From NCBI GenBank assembly GCA_024734555.1, contig JANPWX010000480.1, positions 2,456,160 through 2,520,159 of the forward strand: a stretch of DNA of 64,000 nucleotides, read 5' to 3'. Made by a program: the position numbers and the translations under genes. This DNA is from Trochalopteron elliotii. Taxonomy: Eukaryota; Chordata; Aves; Passeriformes; Leiothrichidae. Under the pieces are notes generated by a model. That model worked only from the letters and a program-made list of their open reading frames with translations, was not told the origin of the DNA and made no database searches. Of this stretch, positions 37,854-48,893 are shown one piece after another (the stretch's first letter is position 1; the number at the start of each line of letters is the position of its first letter).

Positions 37854-40800
37854 CTCATGCCAAGTGTTCGTTTGGATCCACTGCAACCAGAAACAACCTG
37901 TCTTCTCTCCTCCAGCACCATCCCAAAGCCCACATTTTGTTTGGTCAAGTTTTCCTATCATTCCCCTAACAGAACTGCAAAAAATACTGGGGTTTTTTTG
38001 ACAAAATATGCTATTTTTAGTAAGGTACAAAGAGTCCTTTGGGTTCAGCCATTCCCCATTGCTGCACGTTCTCCACCCTCAATGCAGTTATATCAAAATA
38101 ACACATGTTGGAGTGTTAAGGGCACAGAAGGTCTTGACTACTTGGGGTGAGCCAAGCAACAGCTCATTTGCCTCTTAGGCACACTCAGTTATTTTGTTGT
38201 TTACAGCTGTGTACACAGGGCCAGCCTGGGATTCCTGAAGGCCTTGACCAGTATGGCCAAGGGAGTTGTTCTTTTACCAGGACAAGGAAGGTGGTTCACT
38301 CCTGACCTATTACCACCCAGTTATAGTCAAATGTATGACACTATCTCAGCCTAAATAAACCTGTGGGCAACCAAATGATCTCCTCAACTACCACACTTGA
38401 GTCAAACTCTTCCCTAAAAGTAACGATCTAAAAAATCTCCTACACTCAGCCACAAGCTGCTGTGAAGAAATAACATTCATCCATGGAAAATAAGTGTCAA
38501 ACTTGGAACACAAGCACCCTTATAAAAGTTGATAAGCTAGAGTTACCAGAAAAATAAAAGCTTAAAAAATGCCTTGAGAAAGTTGACATTGGCATTGATC
38601 ACTGATGCTCCAAATCAAGAGAGAGCTGTGAAGTCCATGGGCCTCCAAAGATCTCTCTTTGCACAAGAGTCTGTAAAAGAAGGCTTTACAAGCAGCACTT
38701 TTTACTGCACCCAATCATTTCTGGATCTCACAGCAGAATAATGTGGCTGGAGAGAGAAACCACCAGGCAACAGTTTTTTATTCCATTTTCCCTGACACCC
38801 ACTAGCATCACTCAGTGTTGGCTTCTGACAAATGGAATGCTCTGGGTGTTCCAGAGGACTGGGAGAAAATAGATGGCCAGAATAAGCAGATGGACATGAA
38901 ACCATAATCTTGCATGAACCCAAGTAAAATCACAGATAGGTTAACAGGCCACACAAACACAAAAGAATTAAGATTATAACATAACTGAATGTCCCATCAA
39001 GATAACTCTGCTGTGAAACTCTCAGCTCTGGCTGATAGGGATGACCCTGTTGGTCCAACATGCTTCTGTGTAGTTTTTTTACTCAAGTGAGTGGCTTTAT
39101 TCCTGCTGCTGCTGCAGGACAATATGGTCTAAGGTCAGCACTGTGGATACACCAATGTGGATCAAAGTTAATTGAAAGACCATTCATTGCCAAACCACAA
39201 GAAGAAGTTGTAACATCATAAACCCACTCACACTGCAGGGTGAGTTCAGGTAAGTCACTGTTGATTGCCCAGCAAGGAGGAGATACACAGAGAGACCCCA
39301 AGAGCTGGCAGGGGGCTGTGGCCTCATAAGGTCTGCGAGCTCCAGGCCAAAGAATCACCTTAGATCTGAAGACAATATGTTTACAAGGCCTGATACTTGA
39401 TCCAATCCTTCTCCAGAAAAAGGACATTTAAGGACAAAGATGAGCCATGTGGCACCTCCCTTATGGCAGCATCCCCCCCATCCCCACCTTCCTCAGGCAA
39501 ATGACCTTTCCCAAAAAGCCCTGATGAGGACTCTGCAGCTGCAGACCTGCACACCTTCAAATCTGGAAGATGACATTCCCTTTATGCATAGTCCTGGTAG
39601 CAATAAAACACATTTTATTTACCAACAGCAACCCAAGAGGCAGGATTCAGACCTACTACTGTGGAGGAAAGCAAATTCAGCACATAATTTCAATTACTTG
39701 GGTTAGGCAACTGATTTCCATTACTGCTAATGGGATTTATGCATCCATTCAACTGAGCATGGTACTGAAAATCTGCTCCTCATTGTGACCCCAGAAGTTT
39801 TCCTTCCCCATGTAGCTTTAAAAGAATAGAATAAACTGCAAATAAAATGGATTCTGTGTTAATCACTGCCTTAGCTTTGGACCATTAGCAATTCCTCTGC
39901 CTCTCTGGAGTGAGTTATTCTATTTTCAATAGATATCTCTCCCCACTCCAGTGATGAAGCTGATGAAGACTACCTGTCCCAGGTAGTCTGCCTGCCCTGG
40001 GTTTACATGCTGCCTGCACTGGCAAGTTCCATTCTCATTCCTCTTCCTAGGGGAATGAAAGCTCAGTTGCTTTGAGATCCTTGGCTTTGTCAGACATCTT
40101 CCAGAGCCTGATCTTTCATTCCTGTTGAATTAACAGTGCATGGGGAATCTCTTCCCTCAGATGTTTCCTACATGGAAGGCACAGGTCTGGAGGAACACTC
40201 ACCCCCAGGAGGTGCTGGGACAGAAAGCCAGCTTAATAACACTGTGCTGTCACTGATGCTCAAAAAGCACACAATCACATTTTTTTTTCAGTGGTAAGAA
40301 ACAGTTAAAACTTGAATTGCAGCAATGAAAATGAGAATGTCAACACCTCTTTACCTCTTGGATGATTTCCAGACTAGCTCTGTTTATTTAATAAGAAGCC
40401 ATGACATGGCCACCTGTTTAACAAAGTCTCTGCAAGCCTCTTGCTAACCTTTGCATCTCCTTTTTCTTAAACTTTTATAGACATGGGAAGCCTTTGAGTC
40501 TTGGGACTTCCTGGTAGTTTTAATGAAAGGGTCAAAGTGAAGGAGGAGTGATTGTGTGCTGAAGAAGGAGGTAAAGCTTGCAGGAGCTGCATCCTGCATG
40601 AGATGAAGCACGGAAGGATGACGTCAAGGATGTTCTGGAGATTTCATTCCTTGTTGCTCAGTTTGGTTGTGTTTTCACACCAAGGAGTTTGTGGACCAGG
40701 TGCTCCAGTAATGGAGTCTAAGAGGGTGTAAGGATTTATGTGTTGGACAAAAGGGTTACAGGTGAAATTCCATGGAATAACAGGTCTCTACAAGAGTCTC

Positions 40801-42314
40801 CCATGAGGCCCCCACATCCCTGCTGCTGACAGGAAAACAAGAAAACATCACCCTCCCTTTCCACTTTGACTTGCCCTTCTCAGACACAGCCTTTCCCCCC
40901 TTTCTAGACAGTTTGGTCACTCCAAGAGCATTCTGATACCTTCAGTCTCTTAAAAGCAGCAATCTGTCACCTGGATTAAATTCAGATTTGCAAGACACAA
41001 TGTCACTCCACACTGTACTAAGTCCACTGTTGATGGAAGCTCACAACAGCAGCAGGACAGCTGATGTGAGCCTAGCTTTGCTCAGTTACCTTCCAGTCAT
41101 CCTTCAGAAACATGCTGTGGCTCTTGGTAGATTTGTGAGCAAGTAATGAAATAAAATAAATAAATAAAAATTGTAATTAAAAAAAAAATAACTAGCAGGC
41201 TGAAAGGCTGAGGGACATGATTGAAACCAGGCTGGGGAACCTGCCTAATGCAGAGCTTGGTTTGGGAATGGCAGAGACAACTGTGAGAGCAAGGCATAAC
41301 AGACAGATCAAAAGAGAATAGACAAGCACAGCAAGTACAGGCATCAGATCATAATTTAAGATTAGTTTCAGGGACATAAAGTACTAATGTTATTAGTTTT
41401 ATGCAGGTGTTAGAGACACCTTCTGCACTCCAAAACAGATTCTGTACCAAGGGCTTTAAAAGCCCTTAGTCCTCCTCACACCCACGTCCTTCAGGTCACA
41501 GAAATCACTTTAAAGTCAGCAAGGAAAAACCACCCTGCTGTCTTCCAACAACTAAATGGGGCATACCCTCGTGCTGTCAGCAAGATTGAATGTAGCCTCT
41601 GTGCTCTGAGAGACCATAAATCCCTTTATTGGCACAGATTACCAACCTGATTGCTTGCATACAGATTAATGCAGCAGCATGAGTCCTCTGGGTGACTGCT
41701 GAGCAGGGAAAGCAGGAGGGGGGGATTTATTTGCTCTGAAGCTGGTGATATGTATCTATCAATCACCAAGGAAAAAAACAAAACATTTCACGAACTTAAT
41801 TCCAAAAATATCTTTGTGTACAGAGAACAGAGAGCTGAGAAAATTACCCAGATTAAAAGAGGGGAGGAAACAGCTCTGCTATTCCATGCATGAAAACCCA
41901 AAATTGTGCCAGCTTGCCCAGGGTCCACATGCTGTGACACCACACCTGAAGTCCCCCCTCCAGCTGTGGGATTTCCTAACCTCCCTCACCCCAGCAGTAA
42001 GTAGCAATAAAAGGCAGAGCATGGTTGGAAGAGGAGGGCTAACACATGAAACAATCATTCATCTTCTTGAGAGCCTCAGCAAATTCTTTCCATTCCCATT
42101 TTTAATTCTCCACTAAATAGGGTGAATTGAAGAGAGGTCGTGAAACATTTCTCAGGAAGGGGCAGCCCCTTCACAATTTAAATAGAGAATGATAACAAGT
42201 GATGTTTTATCACCTCTATTTCATGCTCCTTACCCAGTCCCTGCCTTGCTGATGCCACCAGCCATAGGTGGCACAGTGTAAATCCCTCAGGCCAGGGAGG
42301 GCTCCATCCTCCCC
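37854..42314. other. Single-copy non-coding DNA, one weak LTR-like candidate
   Basis: At about 38107-38397 a segment begins TGTTGGAGTG and has AATAAA near 38355, which resembles an LTR, but I found no second copy, no matching end and no target duplication. An AAAT microsatellite lies at 41142-41191. No gene is seen. Confidence 0.5.
41142..41191. repeat. (AAAT)n and A-rich tract
   Basis: Imperfect AAAT units followed by a ten-A run, about 50 bp in total. Confidence 0.8.
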
Positions 42315-42755
42315 TGATGCCTTGGGAAGGCTGAGCTGAAACAGAGACTGGACAGAGCCAGAGAATAAAGTAGGAATTCATTGAAAGGCCTTTAGGACAC
42401 ACCTTGGGCAGGAAAAGAGCCTGGCCAGGGCTACACCCAAGGTGGGCCCAAAATGGTCACAAAATGGACAAATGGTCACAAGGTCTCACATTTTTATGAT
42501 TTTTGGTCCATTTGCATATTGGGGTTTAATTGTCCAATTACAGCTTCAGGTTTTCAGGTCCCATCCTTCTTGATCCTCCTTTCAAATCCTTGTTTGTGCT
42601 TTTGGGCCTGAAAGTTGTCCTTGGTGTGCAGCAGGAAAAGGATTTGTTTTGTGTCCCTGCTGTGCAGAGCTGAGTGACACTGAGTGTGAGCTCAGAGCTG
42701 CACCCCTGGGCAGCACAGGCTCTAAAAAACAAGAAAGCTGAAACTTAAGGCATCA
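42315..42755 (-). mobile_element. Solo LTR, family A copy 3
   Basis: A 441-bp minus-strand copy with perfect termini TGATGCCTT and AAGGCATCA. It is flanked by CCCC on both sides (42311-42314 and 42756-42759), consistent with a 4-bp target duplication, although C-rich DNA makes a chance match possible. An exact octamer lies at 42510-42517, a CCAAT box at 42534-42538 and a TATA-like stretch at 42491-42500. The polyadenylation signal is mutated to AATGAA. No internal retroviral genes adjoin it. Confidence 0.88.
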
Positions 42756-43507
42756 CCCCAGCCCCACAAACCCCAGAGATGGTGCTGCCTCTGCTGACAG
42801 AGAGCCAAGCCAGGACCTCAGGTTTTCCCCTTCTCCAAGAGGCTTCCAGGAAATAGGGACCTACTGCTCAACCAACCCACCCAGTTTAAAGACCTGATTA
42901 GTGAAATATTGCTCTGATACCCAAAGGCAGGGATGTGCTTGGCTGGGACCAAAGTAAATTTGGGGTGCCAGACCTGACCTGCCCAATGCCAACATGTTTT
43001 TGGCAGCTGGATGCCCCAGCTTGGCACTCCTGGGAACAGCCCCCACCTTTGAAAAATGCTCTCAGACATTGAAAATGTGACTTAAAAAATGTAGACATAC
43101 AAACTGTGTTAAACTAAGCAGCATATTTTATTTTTAAAATTGTTTTTTTAAATTTTCCTGGGCTTGGCTCTCCTTGAAATTTTTTACTAATGAAATTACT
43201 TGAGAGAATTTCTCGAGAGACAATAAACATTACAGACTCATTTAGCAAAAGGGAATTCTTCTAAGCTGAATCGACTCTCATCCATTAAAATTGAGATCTG
43301 CTGCTAAATGCTTTGTCTCCCCCCAAAGAGCAGACTATAAAGCCAATAATAAACATGATGATATATTTACCAAAGAACTAGAGGGGGGAAAAAGAATTGA
43401 AATTATCTGTTCCTAAATAAATCTCAGTGTTGGGAAAACAGTCAGGTTCCATTTGTGAAGTAAATACTGCCACTTGCAGCACCTGCATTTTACCCAGTTC
43501 AGTGGAA
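42756..43507. other. Single-copy non-coding DNA
   Basis: No gene or repeat is recognised. The stretch is T/A-rich around 43120-43200. Confidence 0.55.
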
Positions 43508-43642
43508 CACAGAATAAGAAAGGTTTGGGTTGGAATGGAACTTTGAAGCTCTCAGTCCATCCCCCCTGCAATGAGCAGGGACATCTTCAACTAAAACACA
43601 TCAGAGCCTGATCCAACGTGACCTTGAATATTTCCAGTGCAA
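43508..43642 (-). mobile_element. CR1 LINE 3' tail
   Basis: On the minus strand this matches the CR1 3' UTR. In plus coordinates it shows GGTTTGGGTTGGAATGGAAC near 43522, then CCCCCTGCAATGAGCAGGGA at 43563 and a degenerate GATCCAACGTGACCTTGAAT block ending near 43642. The terminal repeat has decayed and the copy is short and 5'-truncated. Confidence 0.8.
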
Positions 43643-44573
43643 CTCATTGTTGCAGCTCTCTAAACACAACAGGAGCAATAACAAAAGACCAAACCAAAAC
43701 AAAGAAAATCCCAGTGATCAGAACAAAAATATTCCAGCCATCACTTGATTGTTTTTTGTTAATTATACTTTGGACTACAGACAATATTTATTTTCTGACT
43801 TGCTACAGTTCTTCTGTGTGGGCCATAAAAAAGTGACTTTACTTGGGAGAAAAGAAAATATTACCCATGGGAAGTGTTGTTGCCAAAAAAAAAAAAAAAA
43901 AAAGAAAAATTCTTCCAAAGTAACTTCAAAATATTTGTGTTCAGGCAAGAGGCCACAGTCTTTAAGTAATTTGATTTAATGAGAAAAAATGACAACATCA
44001 TAACAGCACTATCTGGATGCAACCCAGTGAAGTGGACTTAATTCAGGACTTGGATGAAAAATTGGGTGGAAAACTTGAAAGGGAAAGTAAGTATGGAGTT
44101 GTAGTATTTGCAACTATTTTACTTGTTAAGTTTTTAGGAGCTCCATGCTGAGGATTGGTTAGCACAACCTAATGGGGATGCACCCATCCTTTAGATTAAT
44201 TTGCAACATCCTGACAGCATCCAGGCCTCCACACTGGTCCCTACAAGGGAAACACATCAGGAGATTGATACAAAATGAAAATAAGAGGAAAGAAAATAAG
44301 AGAAGTAACAGGACTATCACTGAGCATTTGGGGAAAATTGCTGGGCCTTCCTTGTCCCTATTTTCTCTCCTCTCCCAGGAGGGGAAGCTACAGCATGGCA
44401 GGAGTGGCATCACCACAGCTTGTCTGGGTCTGCTGAGGGCAAGGTTAGGAAGGCAAATCAGAGTTCATCTGGAAGCCAAAGGCAGCCTGTGCAATCAGCA
44501 GGGTTTGTTCCCTGTCACCCTGATTTTTCAGCCTTTTGATGCTTTCACATTTCTACTGGAGCTTTCTTAGGGT
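43643..44573. other. Single-copy non-coding DNA
   Basis: A 19-bp A-run lies at 43885-43903. Nothing else is recognised. Confidence 0.55.
43885..43903. repeat. Poly-A tract
   Basis: Nineteen A residues. The sequence upstream matches no known retroelement, so it could be a plain A-run or the tail of an unrecognised insertion. Confidence 0.8.
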
Positions 44574-44801
44574 TGTAACAGAAACAAAGAATGATATTTT
44601 GTAAATATGCATTCCTTCCAGGGGGAAGGATAAATTGATGGACTTCTAAGTTGACCACTGGGGTCAGAGAGGTGTTTCTCTTGTCCCACAATCCCTGATC
44701 AAATTCCAAACCCTATTTATACCCCAAACCATAATAAACTCTCTCTTCTCACTTCTCAACTTGACGGGTAAAGTGTGGTTCTTTTGTGTCCTCTAGTGAC
44801 A
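44574..44801 (+). mobile_element. Possible short LTR (unclassified)
   Basis: The segment starts TGTAACA and ends GTGACA, giving TGT...ACA ends. It has a TATA-like TATTTATACC near 44715, AATAAA near 44732 and a pyrimidine-rich stretch after it. The order fits a small LTR. No second copy exists in this window and the flanking 5-mers differ, so the call is weak. Confidence 0.35.
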
Positions 44802-44857
44802 GTTCCCTGCCTGCACAGCCCCCAGGATGCCCTTTCCTGAGGGGGGACACTTGTGAG

Positions 44858-44944
44858 GAGCCACACCTCTGCTGGGGACACACACCTCAGAGCCACACCT
44901 CTGCTGGGGACACACACCTCAGAGCCACACCTCTGCTGGGGACA
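44858..44944. repeat. 32-bp tandem repeat, about 2.7 copies
   Basis: The unit starts GAGCCACACCTCTGCTGGGG and runs 32 bp. Copies span 44858-44889, 44890-44921 and a partial 44922-44944. They are essentially identical, which suggests a recent duplication or an active minisatellite. Because 32 is not a multiple of 3, any reading frame shifts with each copy, which argues against a protein repeat. Confidence 0.92.
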
Positions 44945-47900
44945 GCCAGGGAGGGGACAAGGGAGCAGGATGGTGAAAGCCACAGGTACCCAGCCAGCCT
45001 ATTCCAAGCCAGAGATAAAACTTCAGCCAGCTTGAGTCTGAGAGATAAGGATGAAAAGGCAATTAAATAACAAAGTGTTTTAAAGGAAAAGTAGAGTATA
45101 AAGCTGCTCCTGGCCCTGCAGTCCATGCTGGATGCAGTGATGCTGCACGGGGACTTCTGGAGCCACAGCACAGCAAAACCAGGGTGACAAAAAGGAAAGA
45201 ATCTGTTTGTAAGGACATGCTCCTGAGCACTGACCCCTGCACACACAGTCCTGGGCTTTCATGGAAGCAGAGCAGCTCTTTGATTTCCCAGAAAGTAACG
45301 AGTTGTTCCACGCTGAGAGCAAACACAGCATTTGTGCAGCACAGCAGAGGATGGGAGAGCCCTCTCAGGGAAGGATGATGACCACGACCTTTGCTTTTAT
45401 GAGCCACACTCTGAGCACACCCCCCCAAGCCACACGTGGAAAACCCAAGTAAACAGAAGCCAGGATGTGCTAAAAGCAAAGCAGCTTCTCTGGCAGTTTT
45501 ATTGAATTCGACCTTTTCTTTCTCTTGCTCTAAATTGTTCTCAAAATAAAACCATGACTCCCAGAAATTTGTGTACCCATTTTAACATGCAAGGGAGGGG
45601 GGGTGTGAAAAGCTGAGCTTATTTTTGATGTAATTAGAGAGAAGCATTTCCTCTTCTTTTTTGTGCTTTCAGCACAACATCATAAACACACTAAACATCT
45701 AGTATGAGCACAGCTCTCCCAGGTCCTGCTCTGCACTTACAAACCCTGCAGCTTGAGGATGTCACCAGGTGCCCACGTCACCAGTGGGGCACTTGGAGAC
45801 TTTACACACAGCAAATGAATCCCTTAATGCTGGATCAGAGCTTACATTTCCAGCCCATGCACACGTTGAAGTGTAGCAGTGCATTTCCACACCCAAATGT
45901 TTCCAAATAAGGAAAAAAGAGTTTCAGTTTCACTCCTGACTTTTAAGGAGAAGCGCCAGAACTTTCTGTGTTTCTCTCACCGTGGTTGGCTCAGTGCCAG
46001 GACAGGCGAACCTGTTTGGGTTTTGGAAATGTTTCTCAAGGGCTGTGCTTTGCCAAATTATCCCTCCCTGATCGTTGTAATCCTGAGGAGGAGCACAGAG
46101 GTGCTCAAGGGCTTTTAGGGATGCCTTCGCCAGGTGTAAGGGCTTCCCTGTGCCTGAGCACAGCTTCTGTTTTGTTTCTGTATTGTTTGTTATCTTCTCA
46201 CTTATTAAAACCTTTGCTTTTCAAAACACTCCCCATGAGTCGTCTGGCAAATATTATGAAGCCACTCTGGAAGGTTTGAGGTCAACCCTCAGGACCTGAT
46301 ACATCTTCTCAGGGCTCATTACAGCTGGCCTCATGTAAGACTGTGCCACTGGAACACTAGCAGGACTAGCAGTCCTACAAAGGTCTCCCTAATCCTCTCA
46401 AAAAGGGCATTTCTTGCACATTTCCTTGCTCCCTGTCCTGTGCTGGCTCCCATCACAGCCACATTTGCCTACACTGTAGTTTCATGAGAGGCCTAAGCTG
46501 ACACAAAGCAGCACTTGAAGGAGAGAGCTGGCTCCTCTCCTCTCCTGTCCTCCCCTCCTGCACTGGGAGGAAAGCAGTGCTGGAGGGCTGCTTTAGATCA
46601 AAACTGTTTTTTTTTTTTTTACTGCAGGCAGGTTTTCATCAGGCTCTTAGCACAGCCCTGCCCTGCACAGCCTCCCCACACCTCTGCCAGGGCCAGGGGA
46701 GCTGGGGGGTCACAGGGCAGGAATGGGCAGCATGGGCAATGAAGAACAGACTTGGCAGGCTTCCCACCCTGAGCTTTGACTTCGGTGTGAGCTGCCCTTG
46801 GCTGCCCTGACTGCTGGAACAGAAACCCCAGTGACTTACCCCACATCCCCTCCAGTGCTCCCATCATTGTGCCAACACCACACTGCCTGAAAAATAAACT
46901 TATAAATAAAATGATTTTCCCTTTCTTTACCTTTTGTCTGACCAAGACACAAGTGTTGCCCTCAACTAAAGTGGTAACTAAAACACAGCACTAGGCTCAG
47001 AATTCAAACACATCATTTCACTTGCAAGTCTGGAGGCTCAAAGCCCCCCCAGGACACAGATCCAGCACCAGGTTCATCTCCTGGCACTAAACCTGAGTGA
47101 GCACAGTTGGGGTGGAGCATCCCTGGGCCCCCTGTGTTCACAGCTCGCTAGGTTCTCCCATTTGAGCTGCTTTGCTTCATCTGAAAATAAATACATTAAT
47201 GAATCCTTGGTTTCATTTGCTCTGCAAGCAGGGAGTAGGCTCAGACCTCGGGTCTGGAGCAAGCCACATCTCTGGGAAGGGGAGAAAAGAAAAGTAAAAG
47301 CAGAGCAAGTGTTGTTCTTATCAGAGCTCACAGCTCAGGACCTTTCAGCACCAAAAGGGTCTTATCTGAGGTTTCAGAAAAAAAAAAATAAAAATGTACT
47401 AGCCTTGGCCAGCAACTTTGCTGAAGAACGTTGATAAAATCTCACAAATCTTCTAATTCCTGCTGGTTTGATGGACACCACAATGTTATCAGCAGAGCCA
47501 CACTGCCAGCAGATGGACTTGGTGGGGGGAAGGGCTGAGGCTGCACACCCTGCACCCCAAAGAGCTGGGGACAGCCACCACACTCCTGACAGGGAGCCCA
47601 GAGACCTTGTAACAGCAAACAAAGAGCAGCCTGGAGATAACCTCCTCAGAAAAGCATCGAGATGGACATGAGTAAGCAGCCAAAGCATAAGCAAATAGAT
47701 CAGGAAAACCAAAATAAGTTCCACCAAGGCTGTAGATAGCTCACACATCACAGCTAACACCACCAGGGACAGGAGAACTGGGGAAAAAACAATTGTTTGG
47801 CTTTGTCCCCCACATCAGGTACTTCACTGAGTAGCTCAAAACACCCTCCCCTGCAGTGGTTGCACAGCAAAGATGATGTGGAGGGAGCTGATGTGTGCAA

Positions 47901-48407
47901 ATAGCTGTGTAATTGTCTGTTCTGGCTCACAGGCTCCCCGTGATCACAGCAACACTCCTACGTGGGAAAGGGAGCTCAGCTATGCAAGGGAGGGAAGAGG
48001 AGCTGCCTGTGCCCAGCCCTGGGTGGAACTGTCACAGGGAAGGGATGAAAATGCAGCAGAATTAATGAAGAATAAAGCACTATGTCAATGTACAGTTTCA
48101 TTTGTTCCTACTGGCAAGAAAGTTTTGTGCATTTTTGGGGGTTGTTCACGAGGAGATAATTTCTGCTTTGAGAAATGTGCCTATAAATTGATTTTTAGGG
48201 TCTGCCTAAACTCAGAAATATTTCTAGCTTATTTTACAGCCAGTTCTGCCTAAACGATTTCTAAATTGGTTAAAGCAATCATATGGATTTCAGATAGTAT
48301 AAAAAAAGCAGCCAATTTTTTTTTTTTCCTGCACTGAGTTCAAGGTAACTTTGAAAAGTCCATTGAAGCTGATGCAATAAAAGTGTTCAGATCACCTGTA
48401 GAATTGT
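44945..48407. other. Single-copy non-coding DNA
   Basis: A T-run lies at 46609-46620. The segment 45950-46260 has more CpG than its surroundings and ends in a CTTATTAAAACC stretch. It could be a younger insertion, but no termini or second copy were found. Frames of up to 138 codons (45063-45479 -) match nothing known to me. Confidence 0.5.
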
Positions 48408-48893
48408 TGTGCTGGTTTTGGCTGAGGTAGAGTTCATTATCTTCATCGTAGCTGGTGTGGGGCTGTGGTTTGGATTTGAAAACAGTGAAAAGAGTGTTGA
48501 TAATTCAGGGCTGTTTTTGTTATCACGGAGCAGTTCTCACCCAGAGCCTTTCCTGCTCCTCACCCACCCCAGCAGCAAGAGGCTCCCCAGGGAGCTGGGA
48601 GGGGACACAGCCAGGACAGCTGACCCCAAGTGACCCAGGGGATGTCCCAGACCATGTGGCACCGTGCTCAGCACACAGAGCTGGGGAGGAGGAGGAAGGG
48701 GCACGTTTGGAGTGATGGTGTTTGTCTTCCCAAGGCACTGTTCCAGGTGATGGAGCCCTGCTGAGCACCTGCCTGCCATGGGAAGTGGGGAATGAACCTG
48801 TTAAACTGCCTTTATCTCACCCCATGAGTTCTCTCACCTTTACCCTTCCAATTCTCTCCCCCATTCTGATTAGGGGATGGGAGCAAGCAGCTG
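48408..48893 (+). mobile_element. Solo LTR, family C (avian ERV)
   Basis: The element begins TGTGCTGGTTTTGGCTGAGG and continues with GAGTTCATTATCTTCATCGT, then GGACACAGCCAGGACAGCTG. The 3' half reads GGAGTGATGGTGTTTGTCTT and then TTTATCTCACCCCATGAGTT. I recognise this as a widespread avian endogenous-retrovirus LTR. Its TATA position is decayed and the poly-A region is GTTAAA instead of ATTAAA. The expected 3' end is missing, since the match fades after AGCAAGCAGCTGC near 48893, so the copy is truncated at its right end. Retroviral genes are absent. Confidence 0.82.

Noticed and set aside
38107..38397. LTR-like segment starting TGTTGGAGTG with AATAAA
   Set aside because: No second copy, no matching terminus and no target duplication; the evidence is too thin for a feature.
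44858..44944. CRISPR-like direct repeats
   Set aside because: Units are adjacent without spacers and the DNA is vertebrate; it is a minisatellite.
44786..45070. 94-codon frame over the 32-bp repeat
   Set aside because: The unit length is not a multiple of three, so each copy is read in another frame. Protein repeats are not maintained.
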